In this document: positions 28,871-37,665 of the stretch, piece after piece
Numbering within the stretch: the stretch's first letter is position 1
How the letters are laid out: each line of letters begins with the position of its first letter
Made by a program: the position numbers and the translations under genes
Notes under the pieces: generated by a model
What the model was told of the DNA's origin: nothing
The model's database searches: none
What the model saw: only the letters and a program-made list of their open reading frames with translations
From: Pannonibacter sp. SL95
GTDB taxonomy: Bacteria > Pseudomonadota > Alphaproteobacteria > Rhizobiales > Stappiaceae
Length of the DNA: 64,000 bases
Direction of reading: 5' to 3'
NCBI RefSeq assembly: GCF_026672425.1
Contig: NZ_JAPPRC010000005.1
Coordinates: 248,001 to 312,000 of the forward strand

Positions 28871-29223
28871 GCGCAGAAACGCGCTGAAAAGGCTGAGGTC
28901 CGGCCCGTCCTGCGATGGGCCGGACAAGCCCCGGCACACCATCACCGGCCTGGTGGCGCTGCCCATGGCTTAACCTTGATGAAACGTTAAGCGGCACAAG
29001 CCTCTCCCGGCGGCAACGGCGAATTGAAACCGACACTAAACTCGGGTAACAACAAGTCATGTGGCCTGCTGCGCTGCAAACAAGCGCGCAGATCATCCGG
29101 AATGTTGACAGGGCACCCCGTCGCGCCAGCAGATTGGTTGGTACCGGCTGCTGGTAGCAGGATATCGTCCCTGACACACCGATTGCTATTGTACAGTTCT
29201 ATTCGCTTGGTCGGGATTTTGAC
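28871..29223. other. Intergenic region before the polysaccharide cluster
   Basis: 353 bases between the capsid gene and ugd. An AT-richer stretch (about 29160-29215) next to ugd is a plausible promoter. No gene or strong repeat was seen. Confidence 0.4.
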
Positions 29224-30531
29224 ATGAAGATTGCGATGATCGGCTCCGGTTATGTGGGCCTGGTTTCTGGCGCCTGCCTTGCCGATTTCGGCCATGAAGT
29301 GACCTGCGTCGACAAGGCCGTCGACAAGATCGAGGCGCTGAAGCGCGGCGAGATCCCGATCTTCGAGCCGGGCCTCGACCAGCTGGTCGCCACCAACGTC
29401 AAGGCCGGGCGCCTCGCCTTTACCACAGATCTTTCCGGCCCCGTGGGCGAGGCCGACGTGGTGTTCATCGCCGTTGGCACGCCGTCGCGGCGCGGCGATG
29501 GCCATGCGGATCTGTCCTATGTCTATGGCTGCGCCCGCGAGATCGCGGCGGCCGTGAAGGGCTTCACTGTCGTTGTCACCAAGTCGACCGTGCCGGTCGG
29601 CACCGGCGACGAGGTTGAGCGCATCATCCGCGACACCAACCCGGATGCCGATGTGGTCGTCGTCTCCAACCCGGAATTCCTGCGCGAGGGCGCGGCGATC
29701 GGCGATTTCAAGCGTCCGGACCGCATCGTCATCGGCATCGAGGACGAGCGCGCCCGCGAGCCGATGACCGAGGTCTACCGCCCGCTCTATCTCAACCAGG
29801 CCCCCCTGCTGTTCACCGCCCGGCGCACGTCGGAGCTGATCAAATATGCCGGCAACGCCTTCCTCGCCATGAAGATCACCTTCATCAACGAGATGGCGGA
29901 CCTGTGCGAACGCGTCGGCGCCGATGTGCAGGACGTGGCGCGCGGCATCGGCCTTGACGGCCGCATCGGCTCGAAGTTCCTGCATGCCGGCCCCGGCTAT
30001 GGCGGCTCGTGCTTCCCGAAGGACACGCTGGCCCTCGTCAAGACCGCGCAGGACCATGACAGCCCCGTGCGCCTGATCGAGACGACAGTGGCGATCAACG
30101 ACCAGCGCAAGCGCGCCATGGCGCGCAAGGTGGTGGCGGCCGTTGGCGGTGACCTGCGCGGCAAGACGATCGCCATTCTCGGCCTCACCTTCAAGCCGAA
30201 CACCGACGACATGCGCGAGGCCCCCTCGCTGTCGATCATCCAGGCGCTGCAGGATGGCGGCGCCACCGTGCGCGGCTACGACCCAGAGGGCATGGAGGCG
30301 GCCAAGGGCCTGCTCGACAACGTGACCTACACCAAGGACGCCTATGACTGCGCCACCGGCGCGGACGCCCTCGTCATCGTCACTGAATGGGATGCCTTCC
30401 GCGCCCTTGACTTCCCGCGCCTCAAGACCGTGATGACCGCCCCGGTCCTCGTCGACCTGCGCAATGTCTACAAGGCCGCCGACGTGACCCGGCACGGGTT
30501 TGCCTATGCGAGCGTGGGACGGGTGGCATGA
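29224..30531 (+). CDS. ugd: UDP-glucose 6-dehydrogenase
   Basis: Makes UDP-glucuronate from UDP-glucose with 2 NAD+; 435 residues. The NAD-binding N-terminus MKIAMIGSGYVGLVSGACLA, then VDKIEALKRGEIPIFEPGLD, FIAVGTPSRRGDGHADLSYV and VVTKSTVPVGTGDEVE, are all typical. SNPEFLREGAAIGDFKRPDR at about residue 152 and the catalytic cysteine motif PGYGGSCFPKDTLAL at about 258 complete the active site. FKPNTDDMREAPSL at about 325 is the C-terminal UDP-binding domain. It resembles RkpK-type Ugd and supplies a precursor to the capsular or O-polysaccharide made by the following genes. The stop overlaps the next start. Confidence 0.95.
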   Translation: MKIAMIGSGYVGLVSGACLADFGHEVTCVDKAVDKIEALKRGEIPIFEPGLDQLVATNVKAGRLAFTTDLSGPVGEADVVFIAVGTPSRRGDGHADLSYVYGCAREIAAAVKGFTVVVTKSTVPVGTGDEVERIIRDTNPDADVVVVSNPEFLREGAAIGDFKRPDRIVIGIEDERAREPMTEVYRPLYLNQAPLLFTARRTSELIKYAGNAFLAMKITFINEMADLCERVGADVQDVARGIGLDGRIGSKFLHAGPGYGGSCFPKDTLALVKTAQDHDSPVRLIETTVAINDQRKRAMARKVVAAVGGDLRGKTIAILGLTFKPNTDDMREAPSLSIIQALQDGGATVRGYDPEGMEAAKGLLDNVTYTKDAYDCATGADALVIVTEWDAFRALDFPRLKTVMTAPVLVDLRNVYKAADVTRHGFAYASVGRVA

Positions 30532-31529
30532 TGCAGACATGCGCCACTCAAGTCACCACGACATCTGCTTCCGGGACCATTGTCGTTTTCGGAGGCAGCG
30601 GTTTCATTGGCAGCCACCTTATCCGGACGCTTCAGGCACGGGGCGCCGACAAAATTGTCAGCGTTGACCGACGTGCGCCGAAGACCCGGATCAACAACGT
30701 CACTTACATCGATGGCGATGTACGCGATCTCAGTGCATTCGACGTCTCTGGACCCGTCGCGACAATCTACAATCTGGCAGCTGTCCATACGACGCCCGGG
30801 CATCCGACACACGAGTACTACGAAACAAACGTAGCCGGTGCCTCTCAGATCACCGCATTTGCCCGGCGCAAAGGCGTGCGCGAGATCGTCTTCACCAGTT
30901 CGATTTCTGTCTATGGCCCGGGCGAGGAAACAAAAAGCGAGAGTTCTGTTCCTGCCCCCGAATCGGCCTATGGCTGGTCTAAATGGCTCGCCGAGGGCAT
31001 TCATCGCGACTGGCTGCAAGAGCATGAAGACCGGCGCCTCGTCATTTGCCGCCCAGCCGTGATCTTCGGCCCCGGCGAAGGAGGCAACTTCACCCGGCTC
31101 GCCAAACTGATGAAGAAGGGGCTTTTCGTCTATCCGGGACGCAAGGACACCATCAAGGCTTGCTTCTATGTCGACGACCTCGTCGATTCACTTCTATATG
31201 CCAAGGACCTCGGTCGGCCTTACGTGCTTTTCAACGGGTGCTACTCTGATCGCTATACCCTGGAACAGATCGTCGATACCTTCAGGTCTCAGCATTTTCC
31301 CAAGGTCCGGACCTTCATGATCCCTCTCTGGGTGGTTTTGGGCGCTGCCAAGGCGCTACGCCCCTTTTCGATGCTCGGGCTTGGGATCCACCCCGACAGG
31401 GTCATGAAACTCGTTCGCTCGACGGACATCGTCCCGAACTGGCTGGAGGCGGAAGGCAAGTCAGCACCTGGGCGCCTTCCCTCAGCCTTCGAGCGATGGT
31501 CAACTGGATCAGACGGCGCGTTCATCTGA
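30528..31529 (+). CDS. NAD-dependent nucleotide-sugar epimerase/dehydratase
   Basis: Extended short-chain dehydrogenase of 333 residues. It has the Rossmann GxxGxxG in VVFGGSGFIGSHLIRTLQ at about residue 19, the DVRDLSAF region at about 65, the catalytic SSISVYG at about 125 and YGWSKWLAEG (YxxxK) at about 146. The C-terminus (YVDDLVDSLLYAKDLGRPYV) is of the epimerase type, with a 3-beta-HSD-like tail. The exact sugar is not clear. It overlaps ugd by 4 nt, so it may act on the same or a related sugar nucleotide. Confidence 0.82.
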   Translation: MMQTCATQVTTTSASGTIVVFGGSGFIGSHLIRTLQARGADKIVSVDRRAPKTRINNVTYIDGDVRDLSAFDVSGPVATIYNLAAVHTTPGHPTHEYYETNVAGASQITAFARRKGVREIVFTSSISVYGPGEETKSESSVPAPESAYGWSKWLAEGIHRDWLQEHEDRRLVICRPAVIFGPGEGGNFTRLAKLMKKGLFVYPGRKDTIKACFYVDDLVDSLLYAKDLGRPYVLFNGCYSDRYTLEQIVDTFRSQHFPKVRTFMIPLWVVLGAAKALRPFSMLGLGIHPDRVMKLVRSTDIVPNWLEAEGKSAPGRLPSAFERWSTGSDGAFI

Positions 31530-31655
31530 GACCATTTTCGGCGCATCCGACAAACTCACAGGATGCGCCGCTGACTTACAAATATTTTTTTCATCAGTGG
31601 CATACATCGAGAAAGCTTGAGTTTCTCAAGTCGTGTTCGCCGGGAGGTCCGCATC

Positions 31656-32789
31656 ATGTCGCTCGCGCTGGGAATTTCACTGTCCATTACATTGGTTTGC
31701 GCGATCCTCGTCATCTATCCCTACCTGATCTACCCATTGCTCCTGCGGTCATTAAAGACGCGTCCTGTCGCCGCTCGCGAAGGCAATAAAGTATCAGCCA
31801 CGCTTGTCTTTTGTGCCTTCAACGAGGCAAAGGCAATGCCTGACAAGATCGCCAACGTCGCATTGCTCAAGGCACGGCATCCTGATCTCGAAGTCCTTGC
31901 CTTCGATGACGGTTCGGCCGACAGCACGTTTGAACAGCTAGCCGCGCATCCCGAACTCCTCACGGTCGTCCGGGGCGGAGGGCGCAACGGCAAGGCCCAT
32001 GGTATGAAGTTGTTGGCTGCCAGGGCGCAGGGTGAGGTCATGATTTTCACCGATGCGAACGTGACTCTCAAGGAAGATGCGATCGACCGGCTGATGGCTT
32101 ATTATGCTGACCCGCAGGTTGGCGGTGTGTGTGGCTCGCTCCACTACAAGGGCGAAGACAGTTCGGCCACGGCAGCGGTGGGTTCGCTTTACTGGCGGCT
32201 CGAGGAATATCTCAAGAAGGAAGAATCTCGCACCGGAAATGTCATGGGTGCAGATGGCTCGATCTTCTCCCTGCGCCGCAAGCTCTACCCGAGCTTTCCC
32301 GACACGGTGCTCGACGACCTGACCGTTTCGATGGCAGCCGTCTTCTCCGGCCATCGGCTGATCAAGGCAGAAGATGTGATTGCCTATGAGGGCCTGGTTG
32401 CCAAGCGTGGCGAGGAATTCGCCCGAAAAGTACGGATCGCAGCCCGTGCCTTCCACACCCATCTCTTTCTATCGCCACAGCTGCGCCAGATGGCGCTGCT
32501 CGACAAGTTCAAGTATGGCTCCCGCAAGATGGTGCGCTGGTTCGGTGCCGCTTTCCTGACGATCGGAGCGCTGTCTGCAGCACTTACCGCCGCGCTTATC
32601 TCGCCTATTCTCCTGGCCTTGGGCCTCGGAGTGACGCTCGCTCTGGTCCTCCTGGGACTGCGGGCAGAGAAAGGCCCGCTCGCCTCGATCATGGAAATCG
32701 TAATTGCTCTCTATGCCACCCTGCTGGGTGTCTTCCGAGCCCTGCGCGGCCAGACATTTGCCGTCTGGAACCCGGCGAAATCTCGGTGA
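31656..32789 (+). CDS. Glycosyltransferase family 2, membrane-associated
   Basis: Inverting glycosyltransferase of 377 residues. The start at 31656 follows GGGAGG at 9 nt and opens with a TM anchor (GISLSITLVCAILVIYPYLI). The GT-A motifs are ATLVFCAFNEAKAMPDKIAN at about residue 47, EVLAFDDGSADSTFEQL (DD) at about 77 and EVMIFTDANVTLKEDAI (the metal-binding DxD-like acid) at about 128. TVLDDLTVSMAAVF at about 217 is followed by a basic ARKVRIAARAF segment. C-terminal TM segments follow. It adds a sugar to the lipid-linked repeat unit made by this cluster. Confidence 0.85.
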   Translation: MSLALGISLSITLVCAILVIYPYLIYPLLLRSLKTRPVAAREGNKVSATLVFCAFNEAKAMPDKIANVALLKARHPDLEVLAFDDGSADSTFEQLAAHPELLTVVRGGGRNGKAHGMKLLAARAQGEVMIFTDANVTLKEDAIDRLMAYYADPQVGGVCGSLHYKGEDSSATAAVGSLYWRLEEYLKKEESRTGNVMGADGSIFSLRRKLYPSFPDTVLDDLTVSMAAVFSGHRLIKAEDVIAYEGLVAKRGEEFARKVRIAARAFHTHLFLSPQLRQMALLDKFKYGSRKMVRWFGAAFLTIGALSAALTAALISPILLALGLGVTLALVLLGLRAEKGPLASIMEIVIALYATLLGVFRALRGQTFAVWNPAKSR

Positions 32790-32872
32790 AGGCCTGACAC
32801 GATCTGGAAAAGGCGAGCCGCAGGACGGACGCAAAGGTCCCGCATCGCGTCTCAGAGGAACCGGAACGACGC

Positions 32873-34120
32873 ATGCAATATGTTGCCGCAATAGCCTCGC
32901 GTTACGGCGCACTGGCCATCCAGTTTCTCCTGGTGCTACTCGTCACCCACGCTCTGCCGCAGGAGATGGCAGGGCAATACTTCGTGGCCTTCGGCCTCGT
33001 CGCCACCCTGTTCTGCATCACTGGCCTCGGCCTGCCGGACGGTCTGGTGAAGACCATCGGCGACCAGATCGCGGATGGCAATTTGGGTCTGATCAGGTCG
33101 GCGCTCTGGCGCACGCTCCTCGTGGGCGGCCTGAGCGGTGTCCTTCTTTTTGGCCTTGGCGCCGCCGTCAGCGTGATCTTTGGCGCGGCCCCGGTTCTTG
33201 CCGGACTGACCGCGACTTGGTGCCTGCTCTACGGTCTTGTCTTTGTCGTTGCGCAGTGTCTCGTCGCCCTGCGCCACTCCGGGCTTGGATCCTTTTTCTT
33301 CTATAGCTCGACAAACATCTTTTATCTGCTCACGTCGATCCCCTACCTGCTTCTGGCGCAGGACCCGCAACTCGACCGACTGCTGAGCCTCAGCCTCCTT
33401 GCCGCAACCCTCTCCCTCGCCCTAGCGCTTGGCGCATTGTGGCGGCTCACGCGACAACTGCCGCAGAGCGACGAAAAGGCAGAGCTGCGAGCCGCCTTCG
33501 AGATCGGTGGGTTCATTGCCGTTTCACGATTTCTGCAAAGTGCCCTGTTCTGGATCCCGGTTTGGGTCACGACGCTTTATCTGGGAGAGGCGCAGGCGGC
33601 CGTGATCGGCACAGCCGGGCGTCTGCTTGTTGCGGTGGCTGCCGTGGTGGCTGCATTGCGGTTTTCGGTGAGGCCCGCGATCGTCGCTGCGGCCGCGGCC
33701 AATGACTGGCCGGCAATTGAAAGGACAGGTCGCAAGATCGCGCTGTTTGCCTCCGCCTCGACCGTCTGCGCCATGTTCGGCACATGGCTTCTCGGTCAGT
33801 GGGCCATCGCAATGCTGTTCGAGCCTGGCTACGCAGCGGTGTGGCCGGTGCTGCTTGTGCTTCTGCTCGGAGCGCTCGGAGAGACCATCGGAGGGCCGGT
33901 CGATGAAGTTCTCAAGCTTACCGGGTATGGCAAGGTCGTCCTTTTCGGCCTGATCGCGACCGCCCTCGGCGAAACCCTGCTTGCAGTTCTGCTTTCGCCC
34001 TTCGGTCTTTTAGGCATCGCCAGCGCACAGGCCGCTGCATTCTGGTTGATGTATGCTTTTCAGATTTTTTATCTTAATCGGGTAAGATGTGTGCTGATCA
34101 TCCCTTGGAGATTCAAATAG
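32873..34120 (+). CDS. Polysaccharide flippase (Wzx/PST family)
   Basis: Inner-membrane flippase of 415 residues with about 12 hydrophobic segments. The N-terminal signature is SRYGALAIQFLLVLLVTHAL and LPQEMAGQYFVAFGLVATLF. The later half includes RLLVAVAAVVAALRFSVRPA and ALGETIGGPVDEVLKLTGYG, as in the PST/O-antigen flippases. It moves undecaprenyl-linked repeat units across the membrane for the polymerase encoded next. Confidence 0.84.
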   Translation: MQYVAAIASRYGALAIQFLLVLLVTHALPQEMAGQYFVAFGLVATLFCITGLGLPDGLVKTIGDQIADGNLGLIRSALWRTLLVGGLSGVLLFGLGAAVSVIFGAAPVLAGLTATWCLLYGLVFVVAQCLVALRHSGLGSFFFYSSTNIFYLLTSIPYLLLAQDPQLDRLLSLSLLAATLSLALALGALWRLTRQLPQSDEKAELRAAFEIGGFIAVSRFLQSALFWIPVWVTTLYLGEAQAAVIGTAGRLLVAVAAVVAALRFSVRPAIVAAAAANDWPAIERTGRKIALFASASTVCAMFGTWLLGQWAIAMLFEPGYAAVWPVLLVLLLGALGETIGGPVDEVLKLTGYGKVVLFGLIATALGETLLAVLLSPFGLLGIASAQAAAFWLMYAFQIFYLNRVRCVLIIPWRFK

Positions 34121-34133
34121 CAAACGCAAGAGA

Positions 34134-35540
34134 ATGACAGCTCTTAATAGAGCGCAATTGTTGATCACAGAAATCTACGAGATCAAACGCATGAACGCGA
34201 TGATGGCAGCATTATTGATATTCTCCACGTATATGTCGTTGCGTGGACCTCATATTTTTTCGCCTCTGCGTCTCTGGCTGGCTACTTGGTCTATTGCGTT
34301 CACCGTCAACGCGCTGCTCGGATGGAGTTATTATTATAGCACTGAGATAACTGGTTTTGTTTTTGCTTCGATCATAATGTTCAGCCTTGGCGCCTGCACG
34401 TTCAAGTCTCTCACGCCTTCAAGATCTTTGGCAGTCAGAAAGCCACAGACTGAAATTGCCGACGTCCTTGCCGAGCGGAAAGTGGGACTGTTGATCCTGC
34501 TTCTTTTGCTTTCGTGTCTTCCGTTGATTGATCTGGGAATGCGCTCTTTCTCATCGGTTTCCCTGCTTGGATTGCTGAGCAGCGGTGATCGGATGTTCTC
34601 GATCATGAAGGAAAATCAGGCGGCACTCTATCAAGACAACGAACTTAATTTTCCAGGCTCTTTCAAGCTAGTTACAATGATCCTAGTGTTTTCAGCAGCG
34701 CTTATTCCCATCACACTGTTATCGAGGAAGAACCGCTACCCCGTCGCGAATGCGATCTTGCTTCTCATCGTCTCCTTCCTTTTCAGTGCGGCATCCAATG
34801 TTCGTTCGCTTTTGCTTGTTCCGCTTCTGATGTTTTCGTTTTCCTTTGTTGCCGCCTGTGTTGTTACTCAAAAGACACGCATTCTGACCCGCCCTCGAAA
34901 CCTCCTGTCCGCCGTAGGATTGGTGACGTTCTTTCTCGTCTGGATCGTCGTTGCGCAAAGCGCCCGTCTCGGGGACGCCGATTTCGAACGCGTTGGCAAG
35001 ACCCTCGATCATATGCGGCCTTGGTTTGCAGGATACGTTCCCGCGCTTTCGGTCTGGTACGAAACCTATGCTCAGGACTACCAGATGGGGTTAGGCACGA
35101 ACCTGTTGCGCGGTCTGCTCGGCCCACTTGGGCTTGTGAGCGGTGAAGGTTTCGACAGCCGACTGATCGCCGTGGACATCGGAAACGGGCAGACGTCAAA
35201 CGCCATGACGATCTTCCGTGTGCTCATCCTTGATTTCGGCCTGTTCGGAACAGCTATCGCCTGCTATTTCTGGGGCCTTGTCGCTGAGTATACATATTAC
35301 AAGGCTATAAAAAGCGCTGGCGCTTGGATTGTTGCGCTCTCAGCTCAGTATTGCGCAGTATTTTTCTCCCTGAACTACTGGTACTTTGCGTATGGCGCTC
35401 GAATATTTGGAATTATCGGCGCCGGTTTCGCGGTGTCATTTCTCGTCCACCTCTACCGCAAAAAGAAGGCTCACCAGATCCGATCAAGCGAACGCCGTGA
35501 CGCTGCATTCGGATCCCAAAAGCTGCCTGCCCTTCATTAA
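34134..35540 (+). CDS. O-antigen/capsule polymerase (Wzy-like)
   Basis: Membrane protein of 468 residues with about 11 TM segments and a long periplasmic loop (residues about 285-360, including WYETYAQDYQMGLGTNLLRG), a layout typical of Wzy polymerases and oligosaccharide repeat-unit polymerases. Sequence conservation is low, as usual. Its base composition is clearly AT-richer than that of neighbouring genes (many TTT, TTA, ATA codons), which suggests recent transfer. It starts 13 nt after the flippase gene. Confidence 0.75.
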   Translation: MTALNRAQLLITEIYEIKRMNAMMAALLIFSTYMSLRGPHIFSPLRLWLATWSIAFTVNALLGWSYYYSTEITGFVFASIIMFSLGACTFKSLTPSRSLAVRKPQTEIADVLAERKVGLLILLLLLSCLPLIDLGMRSFSSVSLLGLLSSGDRMFSIMKENQAALYQDNELNFPGSFKLVTMILVFSAALIPITLLSRKNRYPVANAILLLIVSFLFSAASNVRSLLLVPLLMFSFSFVAACVVTQKTRILTRPRNLLSAVGLVTFFLVWIVVAQSARLGDADFERVGKTLDHMRPWFAGYVPALSVWYETYAQDYQMGLGTNLLRGLLGPLGLVSGEGFDSRLIAVDIGNGQTSNAMTIFRVLILDFGLFGTAIACYFWGLVAEYTYYKAIKSAGAWIVALSAQYCAVFFSLNYWYFAYGARIFGIIGAGFAVSFLVHLYRKKKAHQIRSSERRDAAFGSQKLPALH

Positions 35541-35591
35541 CGACATCGATTTTCTGCGCTGTCCTGCGCCACGTCAGATTGAGAGAACAAC

Positions 35592-36770
35592 ATGCCAATC
35601 AAGGTCCTCATCAACGCGAAAGCCTTTCCCCCGGTGGTCGGCGGGGTCGAAAGCTACAGCGAGTTCATTGCGCGCGCCTACAAGCGGGCCGGCGTCATCC
35701 CTGTCGTTCTGACGGCGTTTAACGGCCGCGTCGGCTGGCATGAGCGCGACTACCCTGAAGGCCCCATCCGCGTTCTGAATGTGGGCATGGGTCCGCAGCC
35801 GGTGGTCTTTCTCAAGATGCTTGTCGCCTCCGCCTGGGTGCGGTTGACGCAAAAGTTTGACCTCCTGCATGCAACGACCTGGCGGGCGGCTTTGGCCATC
35901 CTGCCTTTCCGAAACCGGAAGCCATTCGTTCTGACGGTGCATGGGCAGGAAGTGCTGAATTATCCTGCCATTCTCAAGCGGCCTATGATCAGTGCCCTTG
36001 TTACCTCCGATCTCGTCATCACCGTGTCCCATGTGAGTATGGAGGCGGCACGAAGCGCCCTCTTCGGCGCACAGCCGAAAGGGAGATGGCAGGTCAACTT
36101 CAACGGCTTGTCCTATCTCAAAGAGGCGACGGCTCACGTCCGCAAACCCGTTGATCGCAACAGGATCCGCATCGTCTCCTTTGCTCGGCTTGCGGTTCGA
36201 AAGAATTTCGAAGGCTGCCTTGCCGCTCTTGCACTTCTGAGAGATGAAGCAATTACAAACTTTCACTACACTATCGCAGGAACAGGTCCACTGAAGCAGA
36301 AGATCGAAGGTCTGATCCAGGACCTTGATCTGGGTGATCACGTGACCATGGTCGGCTATGTCGACGAAGCCGACATTCCCGATCTCTACCGGTCCACCGA
36401 TATCTTTCTGCATCCGCAGACCGCATCCGAGACCGGGCGCGATCTGGAGGGCTTCGGACTCGCAATCGCGGACTCGATCTCCTTCGGGGCCGCGGCCGTG
36501 GTCGGCAAGGATGGAGGCCCAAAGGATTTCGTCGCGCATGGCGAGCGGGGCCTCGTGGTCGACGGCAATAACACTTCTGATATTGCCGATGCCTTGCGTG
36601 TGCTTCTGACGGACCCGGACGTGCTGGAACGCTTGTCTACCACCGGTCGCCACTGGTGCCTCAAAAACCTCTCCTGGGACAGGCATGTGGCCCAAGTGCT
36701 CGATTTCTTTTCTCTCGGCGCCCGCCTCCAAACCGTTCAGGAAGGACAAACCCATGAAGTCGGATCGTAA
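35592..36770 (+). CDS. Glycosyltransferase family 4
   Basis: Retaining GT-B glycosyltransferase of 392 residues. The N-domain has AKAFPPVVGGVESYSEFIAR with the glycine loop that binds the acceptor. FVLTVHGQEVLNYPAILKR lies at about residue 117. The donor-binding C-domain has IRIVSFARLAVRKNFEGCLA at about 192, YTIAGTGPLKQKIEGL at about 230 and ETGRDLEGFGLAIADSISFG at about 280, which is the E-x7-E segment. It overlaps the aldo/keto reductase gene by about 17 bp. Acts in repeat-unit assembly. Confidence 0.88.
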   Translation: MPIKVLINAKAFPPVVGGVESYSEFIARAYKRAGVIPVVLTAFNGRVGWHERDYPEGPIRVLNVGMGPQPVVFLKMLVASAWVRLTQKFDLLHATTWRAALAILPFRNRKPFVLTVHGQEVLNYPAILKRPMISALVTSDLVITVSHVSMEAARSALFGAQPKGRWQVNFNGLSYLKEATAHVRKPVDRNRIRIVSFARLAVRKNFEGCLAALALLRDEAITNFHYTIAGTGPLKQKIEGLIQDLDLGDHVTMVGYVDEADIPDLYRSTDIFLHPQTASETGRDLEGFGLAIADSISFGAAAVVGKDGGPKDFVAHGERGLVVDGNNTSDIADALRVLLTDPDVLERLSTTGRHWCLKNLSWDRHVAQVLDFFSLGARLQTVQEGQTHEVGS

Positions 36771-37602
36771 ATTCGGCCGTTCCGGACTAACCGTTTCGCC
36801 GGTTGGCCTGGGCTGCAGCCGACTGGGCTCCGTTCTGGGGGCGTCAGCAACAGAAGCCGAGACAGTGCTCAGGACGGCGCTGGAGGCCGGCATCACCTTT
36901 CTCGATACTTCGAATGTGTATGCGCAAGGCGAAAGCGAGCGCCTCGTGGGGGGCGCAGTCAAGGGGCGCACCAACATTCTTGTCTGCACCAAGGTTGGCA
37001 AATACCTGCCGCTAAGCAAGCGCCTGCTGCTTCCGTTCAAGTCCCTGATCAAAAGCGCCGTCGGCGGCAGCAAGTCTTTGCGTGAGGGGGTACGGCAGAG
37101 CAGATCGAAGGGATTGCCGAGCTCCTGGGAGCCATCGCATCTGCGCCAGTCAGTCGAGGCCAGCCTGCGCCGTCTCGAGCGTGAGGCCGTCGACGTGCTG
37201 ATGTTGCACAGTCCCGGCGCCGAAACCATCCGCAAGGGAGAAGCACTCGACACGCTCGCCGATCTGAAGCGCGCCGGCAAGATCCGTGTCATCGGCGTCT
37301 CCGTTGATGATGTAGAAGCGGCCCGTGCGGCGCTGGCCGATGCGCGCGTCGAGGCGCTGCAGATCCCACTGCATCCGGGCCTTTCCGATTATGACGAGAT
37401 CCTGGCCAGCGCGGCGGCCCAGGGCGTGGCCATTGTTGCACGGGAGGTTCTCGGAGGCCCCAATGCCATCAATAAGGCCATGCTCGACGGCGCGCGGGTG
37501 AGCGCACGCATGGTCGAGGCCGCCGCAACACCCGGCGTCAGCCTCGCCCTGGTGGGAACCACCAAGCCCCGTCATCTCCAGGAGGCGGTGTCCGGCTTCT
37601 GA
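36754..37602 (+). CDS. Aldo/keto reductase
   Basis: TIM-barrel oxidoreductase of 282 residues. MKSDRKFGRSGLTVSPVGLG opens the family fold, and FLDTSNVYAQGESERLVGGA at about residue 45 carries the catalytic Asp and Tyr. CTKVGKYLPLS carries the Lys at about 80, and VDVLMLHSPGAETIRKG the His at about 150. The C-terminus has the VGTTKPRHLQEAV NADP-binding end. The start at 36754 has AGGA upstream and overlaps the GT4 gene. With the following Gfo/Idh gene it probably alters a sugar or sugar acid for the surface polysaccharide. Confidence 0.85.
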   Translation: MKSDRKFGRSGLTVSPVGLGCSRLGSVLGASATEAETVLRTALEAGITFLDTSNVYAQGESERLVGGAVKGRTNILVCTKVGKYLPLSKRLLLPFKSLIKSAVGGSKSLREGVRQSRSKGLPSSWEPSHLRQSVEASLRRLEREAVDVLMLHSPGAETIRKGEALDTLADLKRAGKIRVIGVSVDDVEAARAALADARVEALQIPLHPGLSDYDEILASAAAQGVAIVAREVLGGPNAINKAMLDGARVSARMVEAAATPGVSLALVGTTKPRHLQEAVSGF

Positions 37603-37665
37603 GCGGGTGCTTTCGCCCTGCCCTTCGCTTTTCTTTTTGTTCGACCTGATTTTGAGACCAGATCC

